In this document: positions 52,553 through 60,463 of the stretch, piece by piece
Layout of the letters: each line of letters starts with the position of its first letter
Position numbering within the stretch: the stretch's first letter is position 1
NCBI RefSeq assembly: GCF_003428875.1
Contig: NZ_QQRS01000002.1
Coordinates: 310,001 to 374,000 of the forward strand
Reading direction: 5' to 3'
Length of the DNA: 64,000 nucleotides
Origin: Planomicrobium okeanokoites
GTDB taxonomy: Bacteria > Bacillota > Bacilli > Bacillales_A > Planococcaceae
Made by a program: the position numbers and the translations under genes
The notes under the pieces: generated by a model
Databases searched by the model: none
What the model was told of the DNA's origin: nothing
The model's input: only the letters and a program-made list of their open reading frames with translations

Positions 52553-52658
52553 GGGCAGCCCTCTTTTTCACTATGTCATACCTTGACTATATCACGACGT
52601 GACATAAAAGGGTAGATTTTTTTCTGATGAAATGTGGGAGGCTTGTCGGGGTTTTACG

Positions 52659-52784
52659 TTTATCGGCGATTTCTGAGGATTTATCAGCGATTTTTCCCTG
52701 TTTATCGGCGATTTTTTTGGGTTTATCGGCGATTTTCAGACGTTTATCAGCGATTTTTTCTAATTTATCAGCAATTCTCCATAA
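52659..52784. repeat. Tandem array, six 21-bp units (TTTATCRGCGATTTTT)
   Basis: Units start at 52659, 52680, 52701, 52722, 52743 and 52764, exactly 21 bp apart. Some units have CAGCGA instead of CGGCGA. The sequence and period are the same as in the array at 43063, 9.6 kb away. It lies between the flavodoxin and PadR genes. Confidence 0.92.
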
Positions 52785-52816
52785 ATCCGTCAAAAAAACG
52801 CAAAGCGACTCCACTT

Positions 52817-53296
52817 TCAAGTCGCTTTGCGTTTTCTCTTTTCATCAGCTTCCACCAGTCGCCTGACCACTGCTTCCACAAACTTTTCACACCGCACCAG
52901 ATCTTGTTCCTGCGGCATCAGTTCGATCTTCAGCGTCGCAGCCAAATTAGTGTGAACATACAGCATGTCACGGAAGCGGTTGACCGCTCCGCAGAATTCC
53001 GCAAAGAAGCTGTCCCCTGTCCCGAACACGGCCGTCACCAGTTCGGGACGCCGCAATTCTTCAAATGCTTCAAACAGCTCCTGCATCTCTGCCGGAATTT
53101 CTCCGCTTCCCCATGTATACGTGCCGACGATAACTATATCGTAACGTCCGAGTTTATTTATATCGAAATGATCGATCTCATAGACGTCGGGCAAAAAGCC
53201 TGCAGCCCGGAAACGTTCCGTCAAAACTTCAGCCACCGCCCCAGTATTGCCGGTGACCGATGCATAGACAAGAGCGATTTTCTGATTACAATTCAT
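52817..53296 (-). CDS. Flavodoxin-like protein of the ribonucleotide reductase operon
   Basis: A protein of about 159 residues with the FMN phosphate loop ALVYASVTGNTGAVAEVL and later loops VGTYTWGSGEIP and FGTGDSFFAEFCGAV, as in short-chain flavodoxins. It is longer than typical NrdI (about 130) and I cannot call it NrdI. The gene overlaps the end of nrdB by 11 bases if the ATG at 53296 is used, or 20 if the ATG at 53305 is used. The position suggests it supplies electrons for making or repairing the NrdB metal-radical cofactor. Confidence 0.85.
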   Translation of the reverse strand: MNCNQKIALVYASVTGNTGAVAEVLTERFRAAGFLPDVYEIDHFDINKLGRYDIVIVGTYTWGSGEIPAEMQELFEAFEELRRPELVTAVFGTGDSFFAEFCGAVNRFRDMLYVHTNLAATLKIELMPQEQDLVRCEKFVEAVVRRLVEADEKRKRKAT

Positions 53297-54332
53297 CAAA
53301 CCCATTGGATTGGGACACTTTCGAATACGTGCGCGATTTCTGTTCGAAGAAATCCGATTTCGTGCCGTTCATCATATCATCGCCGAATACCTGGATCCAT
53401 GGCATGGGATTGCTGCGTTCTTCGTAGAGATTTTTCATGCCCAGCTGGCGCAACCGTTTATTTGCAAGATATTCGACGTAATCGCCGAATTCATCCAAAT
53501 CGAGTCCTTCGATATCCCCCAGGATATACTCGGCCCATTCTTTTTCAAGCTGTACGGCCTGATCCACCGTCCGGTATATATAAGCGATATTCTCTTCATT
53601 ATTCAACTCGGGATTTTCCGTCAATAGGATGCGGACAAACTGACCGATGAAGTAAGCATGCTGCATCTCGTCACGCTGGATATAACTGATCATCGTGCTC
53701 GTTTTCAGCATCTTCTGCTGACGCGCCAGGTGATAGAAGAATGCAAAGCCGGCATAGAAATAAATGCCTTCGAGGTTGATCGAATTGATGCCCAGCTGGA
53801 ATAAAGTCTGCGGCGTCGGGTTCTGGCGGAATTCTTCGTAAGCATCAAGAATCAAATCATTGCGCTTCCGCACGACCGGATCGCTTTTCGCCTGGTTGAA
53901 GCGCTCGTTCTGCTCAGCGACCGACACAAGCGAACTCAGAATATAGGAATACGATTCGTTATGGACCGCTTCCTGCTGCGAGATGACCGCAAAAATCGCT
54001 TTGAAACTTGAGTCGGTCACATAATCCATCGCCATCGTCATTGTCGGCGTCTGCAAGGAATCGAGAGAGGCCAGCTGCGTATTGATGCGCAGGAAGACAT
54101 CGCGCTCCGTATCCGTCAGGTGATCCCATTGTTTGATGTCGTCCTGCATATTGATTTCCTGCGCTTTCCAGAAATTCGACAGTAACGTTTGATACAAATC
54201 GTACATCTGCGGATAGGCAATATCGTTCCAATTCAATAATCCGGAAGATTTACCGTTCAGTATGCCTGTCGATTTATTTGGGTGCTCAGGGTTGAGCAAT
54301 TTGATCTTCGTTAATGGTGAATCGATTGCCAT
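53286..54332 (-). CDS. nrdB: Ribonucleotide reductase class I small subunit
   Basis: A 348-residue R2 protein that holds a dimetal site and a Tyr radical. Ligand motifs are QEAVHNESY (Glu, His and the radical Tyr four residues after His), NLEGIYFYAGF (Glu) and QRDEMQHAYF (Glu, His). The Tyr argues against the Tyr-less class Ic type. The start is ATG 54332, 7 bases after GGGAGG; ATG 54335 is too close. It lies 13 bases after nrdA. Confidence 0.94.
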   Translation of the reverse strand: MAIDSPLTKIKLLNPEHPNKSTGILNGKSSGLLNWNDIAYPQMYDLYQTLLSNFWKAQEINMQDDIKQWDHLTDTERDVFLRINTQLASLDSLQTPTMTMAMDYVTDSSFKAIFAVISQQEAVHNESYSYILSSLVSVAEQNERFNQAKSDPVVRKRNDLILDAYEEFRQNPTPQTLFQLGINSINLEGIYFYAGFAFFYHLARQQKMLKTSTMISYIQRDEMQHAYFIGQFVRILLTENPELNNEENIAYIYRTVDQAVQLEKEWAEYILGDIEGLDLDEFGDYVEYLANKRLRQLGMKNLYEERSNPMPWIQVFGDDMMNGTKSDFFEQKSRTYSKVSQSNGFDEL

Positions 54333-54345
54333 CATTAGTCCTCCC

Positions 54346-56628
54346 TTAGCTTTGGCACGCTTCGCATTCTTCGATTTCTGCCTGTGAAGTGCTGCGTACG
54401 TAATAAGTCGTTTTCAATCCCTGCTGCCATGCTTCCAGGTGAAGTTCCAGCAATTCCTTCGCTTTCACGGTATGCGGTACATACAGATTGAAGCTGATTG
54501 CCTGGTCGATATGGCGCTGTCTCGCCGCATTTTGGCGGATGCTCCATTTCTGATCCAGTACATGTCTCGCACGGCGGTAATAATCATACGTCCGGTGATC
54601 GAGATCCGGCGCTGTCACTTTAAATTTGAAGTTCTTCTTCTCTTCCGCATACTCCACGGCATAGAGCGGATCGATTCCGTCTGTGGAGCCGCCGATTTTT
54701 GCGGTCGACGAGTTCGGTGCAACAGCCATCATCCAGCCATTGCGGACGCCGTGTTCGGTGATTTCTTTTTGCAGCTCCTGCCATTTCTCACCTTCATAGC
54801 CTTTGCGGCTGAAGTATTCGCCCGTCTGCCATTCCGAGCCGGCAAATTCACTATAGCTGCCTTTTTCTTTCGCCAGTTCCATCGACGAGCGGATAGAGTG
54901 ATAGGCAATTTCTTCATATAATTTATCCGCAAATTCAACGGCTCTTTCCGTTTCCCAGTGGATGCCTTCAAGCGCCAATAAGTGATGCCAGCCGAAAGTT
55001 CCGAGACCAACTGCGCGATATTTTTTATTCGTGGCATCGGCCTGCCCTACAGAAATCGTGTTCAAGTCGATGACATTATCCAGCATGCGCATCTGAATCG
55101 GCACCAAGCGCTCTAGAACGTCCGCTTTCACCGCGCGCGGCAGATTGATCGATGACAGGTTGCAGACCACGAAATCGCCCGGTTTGCGTACCATCACCAG
55201 ATTGCCGTCTTCGTCCGTGAATTCTTTGACAATTGTGGTAGCTGACATATTTTGAGTGATTTCGCTGCACAAATTACTGCAATAAATCGACGTCAATCCA
55301 CGTCCACGCAGATGCTTGTTCGGATTCTGGCGGTTGACTTCATCGCGGTAGAACATATACGGCGTGCCAGTTTCAAGCTGTGACACCATAATGCGCGCCA
55401 TGATATCCATTGCCCGGTACGTCTTTCTCGGCAATAAAGGATTAGCAACCGCTTCTTCATATTTTTCGGTGAAGTAGGCACGGTCGGTATCATCATAGAA
55501 ATCTTCCAGACCAAGTGCGTTGCCGTTCGCATCTTTCCAGCCCATCACTTGCTTAACCTGATGCGGGCAGAATGTGTTCCACTCGCCGACACTGCGGCCA
55601 TTTTCATCCGTTTCCTTCAATTTCTCCATAAACAGATCCGGAATTGAAACACCCGTGAAAATATCATGTGCTTTCCGGCGCTCATCCCCGTTATTCGTTT
55701 TCAGATCCAGGAAGCCGTTCATGATGTCTTTATGGAAAACGTCCAGGTAAACCGCCACCGCTCCCTGACGCTGCCCGAGCTGATCGACGCTGACCGCCGT
55801 ATCGTTTACGAGGCGGATCCACGGGATGATGCCTGATGAATTGCCTTTGAATTTCTTGATGTCCGATCCAAGCGCGCGCACTTTGCCATAATAAATGCCG
55901 AGTCCGCCGCCGTCTTTGCTGAGCCGCGCAATGTCCCAATTGTTCAGGTAGATGCCGTCCAGCGAATCATCCACCGTGTCGATAAAGCAGGAAGACAATT
56001 GGCCAAAGCTTTTGCCTGCATTCGACAGAGTCGGCGTCGCCACCGTCATATACAGATTACTCATAGCCCAGTAAGCTTCCCGCACAAGTTCCGTCCGCTT
56101 GTCAGCCGGCTCGTTCTGCATCAGCGCCATCGCAATGACCAAAAAGCGCTCCTGCGGCAATTCATGGAGATTGCCTTCATAATCTTTTGCCAGGTAGCGG
56201 TCCGCCAACAGGAACAAGCCGATGTAATTGAATAATTGGTCGCGTTCCGGCTCGATGACTGCACCCAGTTCCCTGATTTCCGCTTCGGAATAAGCTGCCA
56301 GCAACTCATTCGAATAAATATCGATACGTGAGAGTTTTTCAACAAGCTGATAGAAATCACCGTACTTTTCCTGCGCTTCGTAGCCGCGGCTCGCAGCCGC
56401 TTGCCGATAAAGCTCGCTGCAATAAAGTTCTGCTGCAAGAAATGTCCATTTCGGTTCATCCATCGAAATGCGGTTCAGCGCATAAAGCATGGATTGTTCC
56501 GTATCAATCTTGCCATCCAGCTCGCCGATTTTATTGCGCAACGCTGTAGTATCGAGACCATGCAACCGCTCTGCACGTTCCAATGCTTTTTCGACTGCAT
56601 CCATTTCTGTTGAGATTCCCATTTTCAT
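54346..56628 (-). CDS. nrdA: Ribonucleotide reductase class I large subunit, shortened ATP-cone
   Basis: A 760-residue R1 protein that reduces ribonucleotides. The active site has Asn452, Cys454 and Glu456 in SNLCSEITQ, the redox Cys pair Cys214 (QLSSCF) and Cys489 (VVCNLSS), the radical-path Tyr pair Tyr742-Tyr743 and the C-terminal thiol pair CEAC. The N-terminus lacks the usual VxKRDG start of the ATP-cone and only the end of that region remains, so dATP feedback inhibition may be weak or absent. One base separates it from the thioesterase stop. The operon is preceded by NrdR boxes and a cobalamin riboswitch. Confidence 0.95.
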   Translation of the reverse strand: MKMGISTEMDAVEKALERAERLHGLDTTALRNKIGELDGKIDTEQSMLYALNRISMDEPKWTFLAAELYCSELYRQAAASRGYEAQEKYGDFYQLVEKLSRIDIYSNELLAAYSEAEIRELGAVIEPERDQLFNYIGLFLLADRYLAKDYEGNLHELPQERFLVIAMALMQNEPADKRTELVREAYWAMSNLYMTVATPTLSNAGKSFGQLSSCFIDTVDDSLDGIYLNNWDIARLSKDGGGLGIYYGKVRALGSDIKKFKGNSSGIIPWIRLVNDTAVSVDQLGQRQGAVAVYLDVFHKDIMNGFLDLKTNNGDERRKAHDIFTGVSIPDLFMEKLKETDENGRSVGEWNTFCPHQVKQVMGWKDANGNALGLEDFYDDTDRAYFTEKYEEAVANPLLPRKTYRAMDIMARIMVSQLETGTPYMFYRDEVNRQNPNKHLRGRGLTSIYCSNLCSEITQNMSATTIVKEFTDEDGNLVMVRKPGDFVVCNLSSINLPRAVKADVLERLVPIQMRMLDNVIDLNTISVGQADATNKKYRAVGLGTFGWHHLLALEGIHWETERAVEFADKLYEEIAYHSIRSSMELAKEKGSYSEFAGSEWQTGEYFSRKGYEGEKWQELQKEITEHGVRNGWMMAVAPNSSTAKIGGSTDGIDPLYAVEYAEEKKNFKFKVTAPDLDHRTYDYYRRARHVLDQKWSIRQNAARQRHIDQAISFNLYVPHTVKAKELLELHLEAWQQGLKTTYYVRSTSQAEIEECEACQS

Positions 56629-56629
56629 A

Positions 56630-57115
56630 TCAGACCAGCTCCTTCGCGAATTCGTTCAGTTTCATACGGCGTTCTTTCCGTGCCTGTGCACTTTTGAAAA
56701 GATTCTTTTCTTTGTCCGTTTCAGGGATGACTCCGGGAACAGGCGTCGGCTTGCTGTTTTCATCGACGGCCACCATTGTCAGGATGGCGGTGGTCGTCAG
56801 CGTGCGTCCGCGCGTTTCAATATCCTGGCATTCCGCTTTCACATACACTTCCATCGAAGTCCTGCCGGTTGAAATGACCACGCCTTCCAGGATCAGCACA
56901 TTGCCGATCCTTGCCGATGACAGGAAATTGACTGAATCGATCGATGCCGTCACCACGACTTTGCCGCTGTGCTTCATCGCCGTGATCGCAGCGATTTCAT
57001 CAATATAGGCGAGCACCGTTCCGCCAAAAATCGTGCCCATATGATTCGTATCCGGCGGCAGCACCAGCCTCGTTTGAATTGTCCTCGATATGCCCGCTGA
57101 AATCTGCTGTTCCAT
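56630..57115 (-). CDS. Acyl-CoA thioesterase (hotdog fold, YkhA/YciA-like)
   Basis: A 161-residue hotdog thioesterase with NHMGTIFGGTVLAYIDEIAAITAMKHS and VTASIDSVNFLSSARIGNVL, the YkhA/YciA type. The ATG at 57115 follows GAAGGG at about 11 bases; the upstream frame runs into a terminator and the riboswitch and cannot be coding. It is the first gene behind the riboswitch, directly joined to nrdA. A metabolic link between an acyl-CoA thioesterase and deoxynucleotide synthesis is not obvious. One idea is cobalamin status and propionyl or methylmalonyl-CoA turnover; this is speculation. Confidence 0.9.
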   Translation of the reverse strand: MEQQISAGISRTIQTRLVLPPDTNHMGTIFGGTVLAYIDEIAAITAMKHSGKVVVTASIDSVNFLSSARIGNVLILEGVVISTGRTSMEVYVKAECQDIETRGRTLTTTAILTMVAVDENSKPTPVPGVIPETDKEKNLFKSAQARKERRMKLNEFAKELV

Positions 57116-57152
57116 TAAATCATCATCCCTTCCGAATAAAAAACAACCATAG

Positions 57153-57183
57153 AAAAACCCATCTTCTCCGGAGAGAGGATGGG
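57153..57183 (-). terminator. Riboswitch-controlled terminator with antiterminator partner
   Basis: CCCATCCTCTC pairs with GAGAAGATGGG (one mismatch), followed by five T on the minus strand (57153-57157). An upstream leader segment, CTTCTCCGG (57266-57274), is fully complementary to CCGGAGAAG of this hairpin. That provides an alternative antiterminator pairing. Confidence 0.85.
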
Positions 57184-57286
57184 TTGAATAACGCAGCATA
57201 AAAGGAATGGAGCAGCCGAAAATTGCTTCGGTTCCTGTTAAGACCATCGTTACACCCCCCAGCTCCCGGAGAAGGCAATTAACATA

Positions 57287-57443
57287 TAACGAAGGCAGGT
57301 CTCCTGGCTTGTGCGTCATCCTTTGCTATGGCCTTCCCATCTTTCGACAGTGGTTTCCATAGCTCGTCAGCACTTACAGTTGCGGGTACAGCTCCGGATT
57401 TTCACCGGCTTCCCTATTAAGCCTTTTCAGGCACCTTCGTTAT
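57287..57443 (-). promoter_or_regulatory. Adenosylcobalamin riboswitch
   Basis: About 157 bases on the minus strand with all hallmarks of the class: a closing stem ACGAAGG..CCTTCGT, GGTGCCTG near the 5' end, AATAGGGAAGCCGGTG, AATCCGGAGCTGTACCCGC, AACTGTAAGTG, and the B12 box AGCCAGGAGACCTGCC at the 3' side. It is followed by a terminator, so binding of adenosylcobalamin should turn off the thioesterase-nrdA-nrdB-flavodoxin operon. Confidence 0.95.
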
Positions 57444-57449
57444 CGGTTT

Positions 57450-57465
57450 TTACTATATATTGTGT
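57450..57465. promoter_or_regulatory. NrdR box 1
   Basis: On the minus strand ACACAATATATAGTAA, matching the NrdR consensus acaCwAtATaTwGtgt at 14 of 16 positions. It lies about 32-47 bases after the predicted transcription start. Confidence 0.8.
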
Positions 57466-57480
57466 TTTCTTATGTACTAT

Positions 57481-57496
57481 ACACTAAATATTGTAT
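57481..57496. promoter_or_regulatory. NrdR box 2
   Basis: On the minus strand ATACAATATTTAGTGT, again 14 of 16 matches. The distance to box 1 is 31 bases start to start (three helical turns), as in known NrdR operators. Confidence 0.8.
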
Positions 57497-57502
57497 TTCT
57501 AA

Positions 57503-57531
57503 ACTATATCTTAGCCAGTATGTTTTGGCAA
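57503..57531 (-). promoter_or_regulatory. Predicted promoter of the ribonucleotide reductase operon
   Basis: -35 TTGCCA (57526-57531), 17-base spacer and -10 TATAGT (57503-57508) on the minus strand. The start point would be near 57496, at the edge of NrdR box 2. The remaining bases up to 57776 are AT-rich and hold the promoter region of the divergent MFS gene. Confidence 0.65.
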
Positions 57532-57776
57532 TGGCAGATTTCATTTTTTCTTAAAATCCACTCTCTCGATTATAGCAATCCAGCACAAATATGAAAGGGA
57601 TAAATGATTATCTGAAAATAACAATTATCAGATAGATTTCATTTCTATTACTGTAGTCTTATATACTTTATTTCAAAATTAATTATGCTATGATAAGAAA
57701 CTGATGTTTGCGTATTAAATATACATATCGATGCTGTATTACGGAATAAAAAATAAACTGGAGATGCAATTTTAAG

Positions 57777-59084
57777 ATGAAACAATTCGCCCCCAACAAC
57801 TTCCACTATGGCTGGGTGATCGTCGCGATTGCGGCGTTATCGCAGTTCTTCTCAGGTCCCGGACAAACTTATTCAAACTCGATTTTCATCGATTATTATA
57901 TACAGGACTTTGGCTGGAGCCGTTCGACGGTTTCCGGCATCTATTCAGGCGCAACGCTAGCTGCGGGATTTCTGCTGTTTTTCGTGGGACGGCTGATCGA
58001 CAGGAATGGTTCGAGGAAAATGGCGGTGATCGTATCGGGATTACTGGCGGTTGCCTGTCTGTTCAACAGTTTCGTCACCAGTCTGCTTATGCTGTTCATC
58101 GGTTTCTTCTTCATCCGTTTATTGGGACAAGGTTCGATGGCGCTGATTTCGAATTCACTGATTCCCCAATGGTTTGTGAAAAAGAGGGGACGCGCACTCA
58201 GCATCGCTGCAATCGGCGGACTGGTCAGTTCAGCGGCGTTTCCGCTGCTCAATGTCTGGCTGATTGAAGCGTTCGGCTGGCGCATGTCCTGGATGGTGCT
58301 TGGCGCGATCATCATTGTGCTGTTCACACCGCTCGCCCTTTTCCTGATTCGGAATTCTCCTGAAGATGTCGGTTTGCTGCCGGATAACGGAGCTGCGGAA
58401 AAAGCGGATAAAAAGAAAAAGCCGGTCGAAGAAGTCAGCTGGTCTGTCAGCGAAGCTTCCAAAACACGCGCTTTTTGGCTTCTGCTCATCTGTGCCGCCA
58501 TCCCCGGTATTGTGAACACCGGATTGACGTTTCACCTGGTGTCTATTTTCAAGGAAAATTCGCTGTCACTTGAAGCCGCTGCAGGCATCCTGAGTTTAAC
58601 GGCGCTGATTGGTCTGCCAGTCACTTTCCTGACGGGCTTGCTGCTCGATAAAGTAAAAGTGCAGTATATGCTGGTGCTGGTGTTTGCCGGCGAAATCGTT
58701 TCGCTCCTGCTGCTGCAAAATGCGAACTTCATGGCAGCTGCCGTTATCTTTGGTCTGGTATGGGGCATCAGTATGGGGATGGAACGCATCGTCATGGCAG
58801 TTGTCTGGCCAAATTATTTCGGACGCAAACACATCGGCAGCATCAGCGGCATTTCGATGGCGATGATCGTCACCGGTTCGGCGCTCGGCCCGTTGCCGCT
58901 CGGCATTGCTTTCGACGTATTCGGCGGCTACGCGGAAATTCTCTGGGCTTTGATGCTGTTCCCGGCAATGGGCATGGCAGCTGCTTTGATGGCGAATCCG
59001 CCGGTCAAAGCAACGGCAAAAGAAAAGACGGCTGCATTACCGGCACCGCAAACTGCTAAGCAAGTACCGCTTCCAAGCGAATAA
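57777..59084 (+). CDS. MFS transporter, oxalate/formate antiporter-like (OFA)
   Basis: A 435-residue major facilitator protein with 12 hydrophobic segments in two halves split by a charged loop (EKADKKKKPVEE). The opening NNFHYGWVIVAIAALSQFFSGPGQTYSNSIF is typical of the OFA and monocarboxylate branch. The C-terminus is cytoplasmic and Ala/Pro/Thr-rich. It is divergent from the ribonucleotide reductase operon and ends at its own terminator. The substrate, probably a small carboxylate, is inferred. Confidence 0.85.
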   Translation: MKQFAPNNFHYGWVIVAIAALSQFFSGPGQTYSNSIFIDYYIQDFGWSRSTVSGIYSGATLAAGFLLFFVGRLIDRNGSRKMAVIVSGLLAVACLFNSFVTSLLMLFIGFFFIRLLGQGSMALISNSLIPQWFVKKRGRALSIAAIGGLVSSAAFPLLNVWLIEAFGWRMSWMVLGAIIIVLFTPLALFLIRNSPEDVGLLPDNGAAEKADKKKKPVEEVSWSVSEASKTRAFWLLLICAAIPGIVNTGLTFHLVSIFKENSLSLEAAAGILSLTALIGLPVTFLTGLLLDKVKVQYMLVLVFAGEIVSLLLLQNANFMAAAVIFGLVWGISMGMERIVMAVVWPNYFGRKHIGSISGISMAMIVTGSALGPLPLGIAFDVFGGYAEILWALMLFPAMGMAAALMANPPVKATAKEKTAALPAPQTAKQVPLPSE

Positions 59085-59122
59085 AACAGGAGAATTCTCA
59101 ATTGAGAACGCTCCTGTTTTTT
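59083..59122 (+). terminator. Terminator of the MFS gene
   Basis: AAAACAGGAG pairs with CTCCTGTTTT, a nested TTCTCAATTGAGAA forms a second stem, and six T follow. Confidence 0.88.
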
Positions 59123-59180
59123 GTTTCCAGTTTTCTGGTACAATGAAGATAGAATTATCAAAAAATGGAGGTGTCCGAAA

Positions 59181-59360
59181 ATGACGTGGTTTTTCGTAAT
59201 GATATTCGGCATGATTGGGTTCGCAGGTTTTATTGATTGGAGAAGAAAACGGAATAATAACACAGCGCTGAAGTCGATCAACTCACATGCAAAGCCGGGT
59301 GAAAGTTCTAATTATACTGCAGGGGATGGGAACACTGACCATTATGGAGGCGGACACTGA
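59181..59360 (+). CDS. Small membrane protein, 59 residues
   Basis: One N-terminal transmembrane helix (MTWFFVMIFGMIGFAGFIDW) is followed by an Arg/Lys stop signal (RRKRNNN) and a polar tail ending in Gly/His (DHYGGGH). TGGAGGTG lies about 8 bases before the ATG at 59181; the frame upstream of it is not coding. I do not recognise a family. It sits between the MFS gene and the convergent mreB-like gene. Confidence 0.7.
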   Translation: MTWFFVMIFGMIGFAGFIDWRRKRNNNTALKSINSHAKPGESSNYTAGDGNTDHYGGGH

Positions 59361-59385
59361 TTTAACACAATTATCGCTTCCACCA

Positions 59386-60405
59386 TTAAGATGAAGCCAG
59401 CCGCAAACTGTCCAGATTGCGCATCGCTCTTTCTGTGCCGAGCGCAACACAGTCCATCGGATTTTCCGCAAGTATGACCGGCACCTTGATTTCTTCAGCC
59501 ATCTTCTTGTCTAGCCCATGCAAAAGAGACCCGCCGCCGGTGAGGACAATCCCCCGGTCGTGGAGATCAGCTGCCAGTTCGGGTGGCGTGACTTCCAGTG
59601 TTCGCCGCACGCCGTTGATAATGCCTGCTACTGTTTCTTCCAGTGCTTTTTCTACATCCAGCCCCGTGATTTCAATCGTTTTCGGCCGGCCGGTCATCAG
59701 GTCATTCCCGCCGATTTCCATTGTTTCTTCACGTTTTCCATCAATCAGTCCATAAGCCGTCCCCAGACGGATTTTCAATTGTTCTGCTGTCCGGGAACCA
59801 ATCTTCAATTCGTAGTTTTTCAGGATATACTCTGCCACTACACGATCCATCGCCTGCCCCGCATTCTTCAGGGACTGGCTGACAGCAATGCCATTTGACG
59901 AAATGACCGCCATTTCTGTAGTTCCTCCGCCAATATCCACCACCATCAGGCCTTCAGGTTCCCACACAGGAAGATTGGCTCCAATAGCCGCCGCCAAAGG
60001 CTCTTCTATCGTCAGTGTTTCCCGGGCACCCACCCTTTTGGCCGCTTCGATGATTGCCCGTTTCTCGACCGAGGTAATGCCGATGGGCACACTGATAACA
60101 AAGATTTTCCGCTTTAAATTCCCGACGGTTTTGGTGATTTCCTTCAAAAAGCGGGCTATCATCACAATGGCTTTTTCGTGATCCGCAATCACGCCCCAGC
60201 GCATCGGATAGCTGACTTTAATACCGCCGGAAGTGCGTCCGTTCATTTCATAAGCGTCCCTTCCGACAGCTATCACCTCACCATTTCCGCCGTCCACCGC
60301 CACCATCGACGGCTCCCGCATAATAATTCCTTTGTTTTGAAGCACTAATAAGGTGTTGGCGGTACCAAGATCGATTCCCACCTCTCTTATACCAAAGTTC
60401 AACAT
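59386..60405 (-). CDS. MreB/Mbl-family rod-shape protein (paralogue)
   Basis: A 339-residue bacterial actin. The nucleotide motifs are GIDLGTANTLL (phosphate 1), VVDIGGGTTEMAVIS (phosphate 2) and GIVLTGGGSLLHGL (adenosine). It is full length but stands alone, without mreC, mreD or minCD, so it is probably the MreBH/Mbl-like paralogue and not the main mreB. It directs cell-wall synthesis at the membrane. A small coiled-coil gene and an XRE-type regulator lie upstream on the same strand. The shape function is established for the family; the paralogue role here is inference. Confidence 0.92.
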   Translation of the reverse strand: MLNFGIREVGIDLGTANTLLVLQNKGIIMREPSMVAVDGGNGEVIAVGRDAYEMNGRTSGGIKVSYPMRWGVIADHEKAIVMIARFLKEITKTVGNLKRKIFVISVPIGITSVEKRAIIEAAKRVGARETLTIEEPLAAAIGANLPVWEPEGLMVVDIGGGTTEMAVISSNGIAVSQSLKNAGQAMDRVVAEYILKNYELKIGSRTAEQLKIRLGTAYGLIDGKREETMEIGGNDLMTGRPKTIEITGLDVEKALEETVAGIINGVRRTLEVTPPELAADLHDRGIVLTGGGSLLHGLDKKMAEEIKVPVILAENPMDCVALGTERAMRNLDSLRLASS

Positions 60406-60463
60406 ACGGTTTCGTCCCTTCCATTGCTATCTAGTGGAGTCATGCTGTGAGCGCCGGGCCCAG

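Noticed and set aside
57116-57319. N-terminal extension of the thioesterase upstream of 57115
   Set aside because: It would translate the terminator and the 3' end of the cobalamin riboswitch; hotdog homology starts at MEQQISAG.
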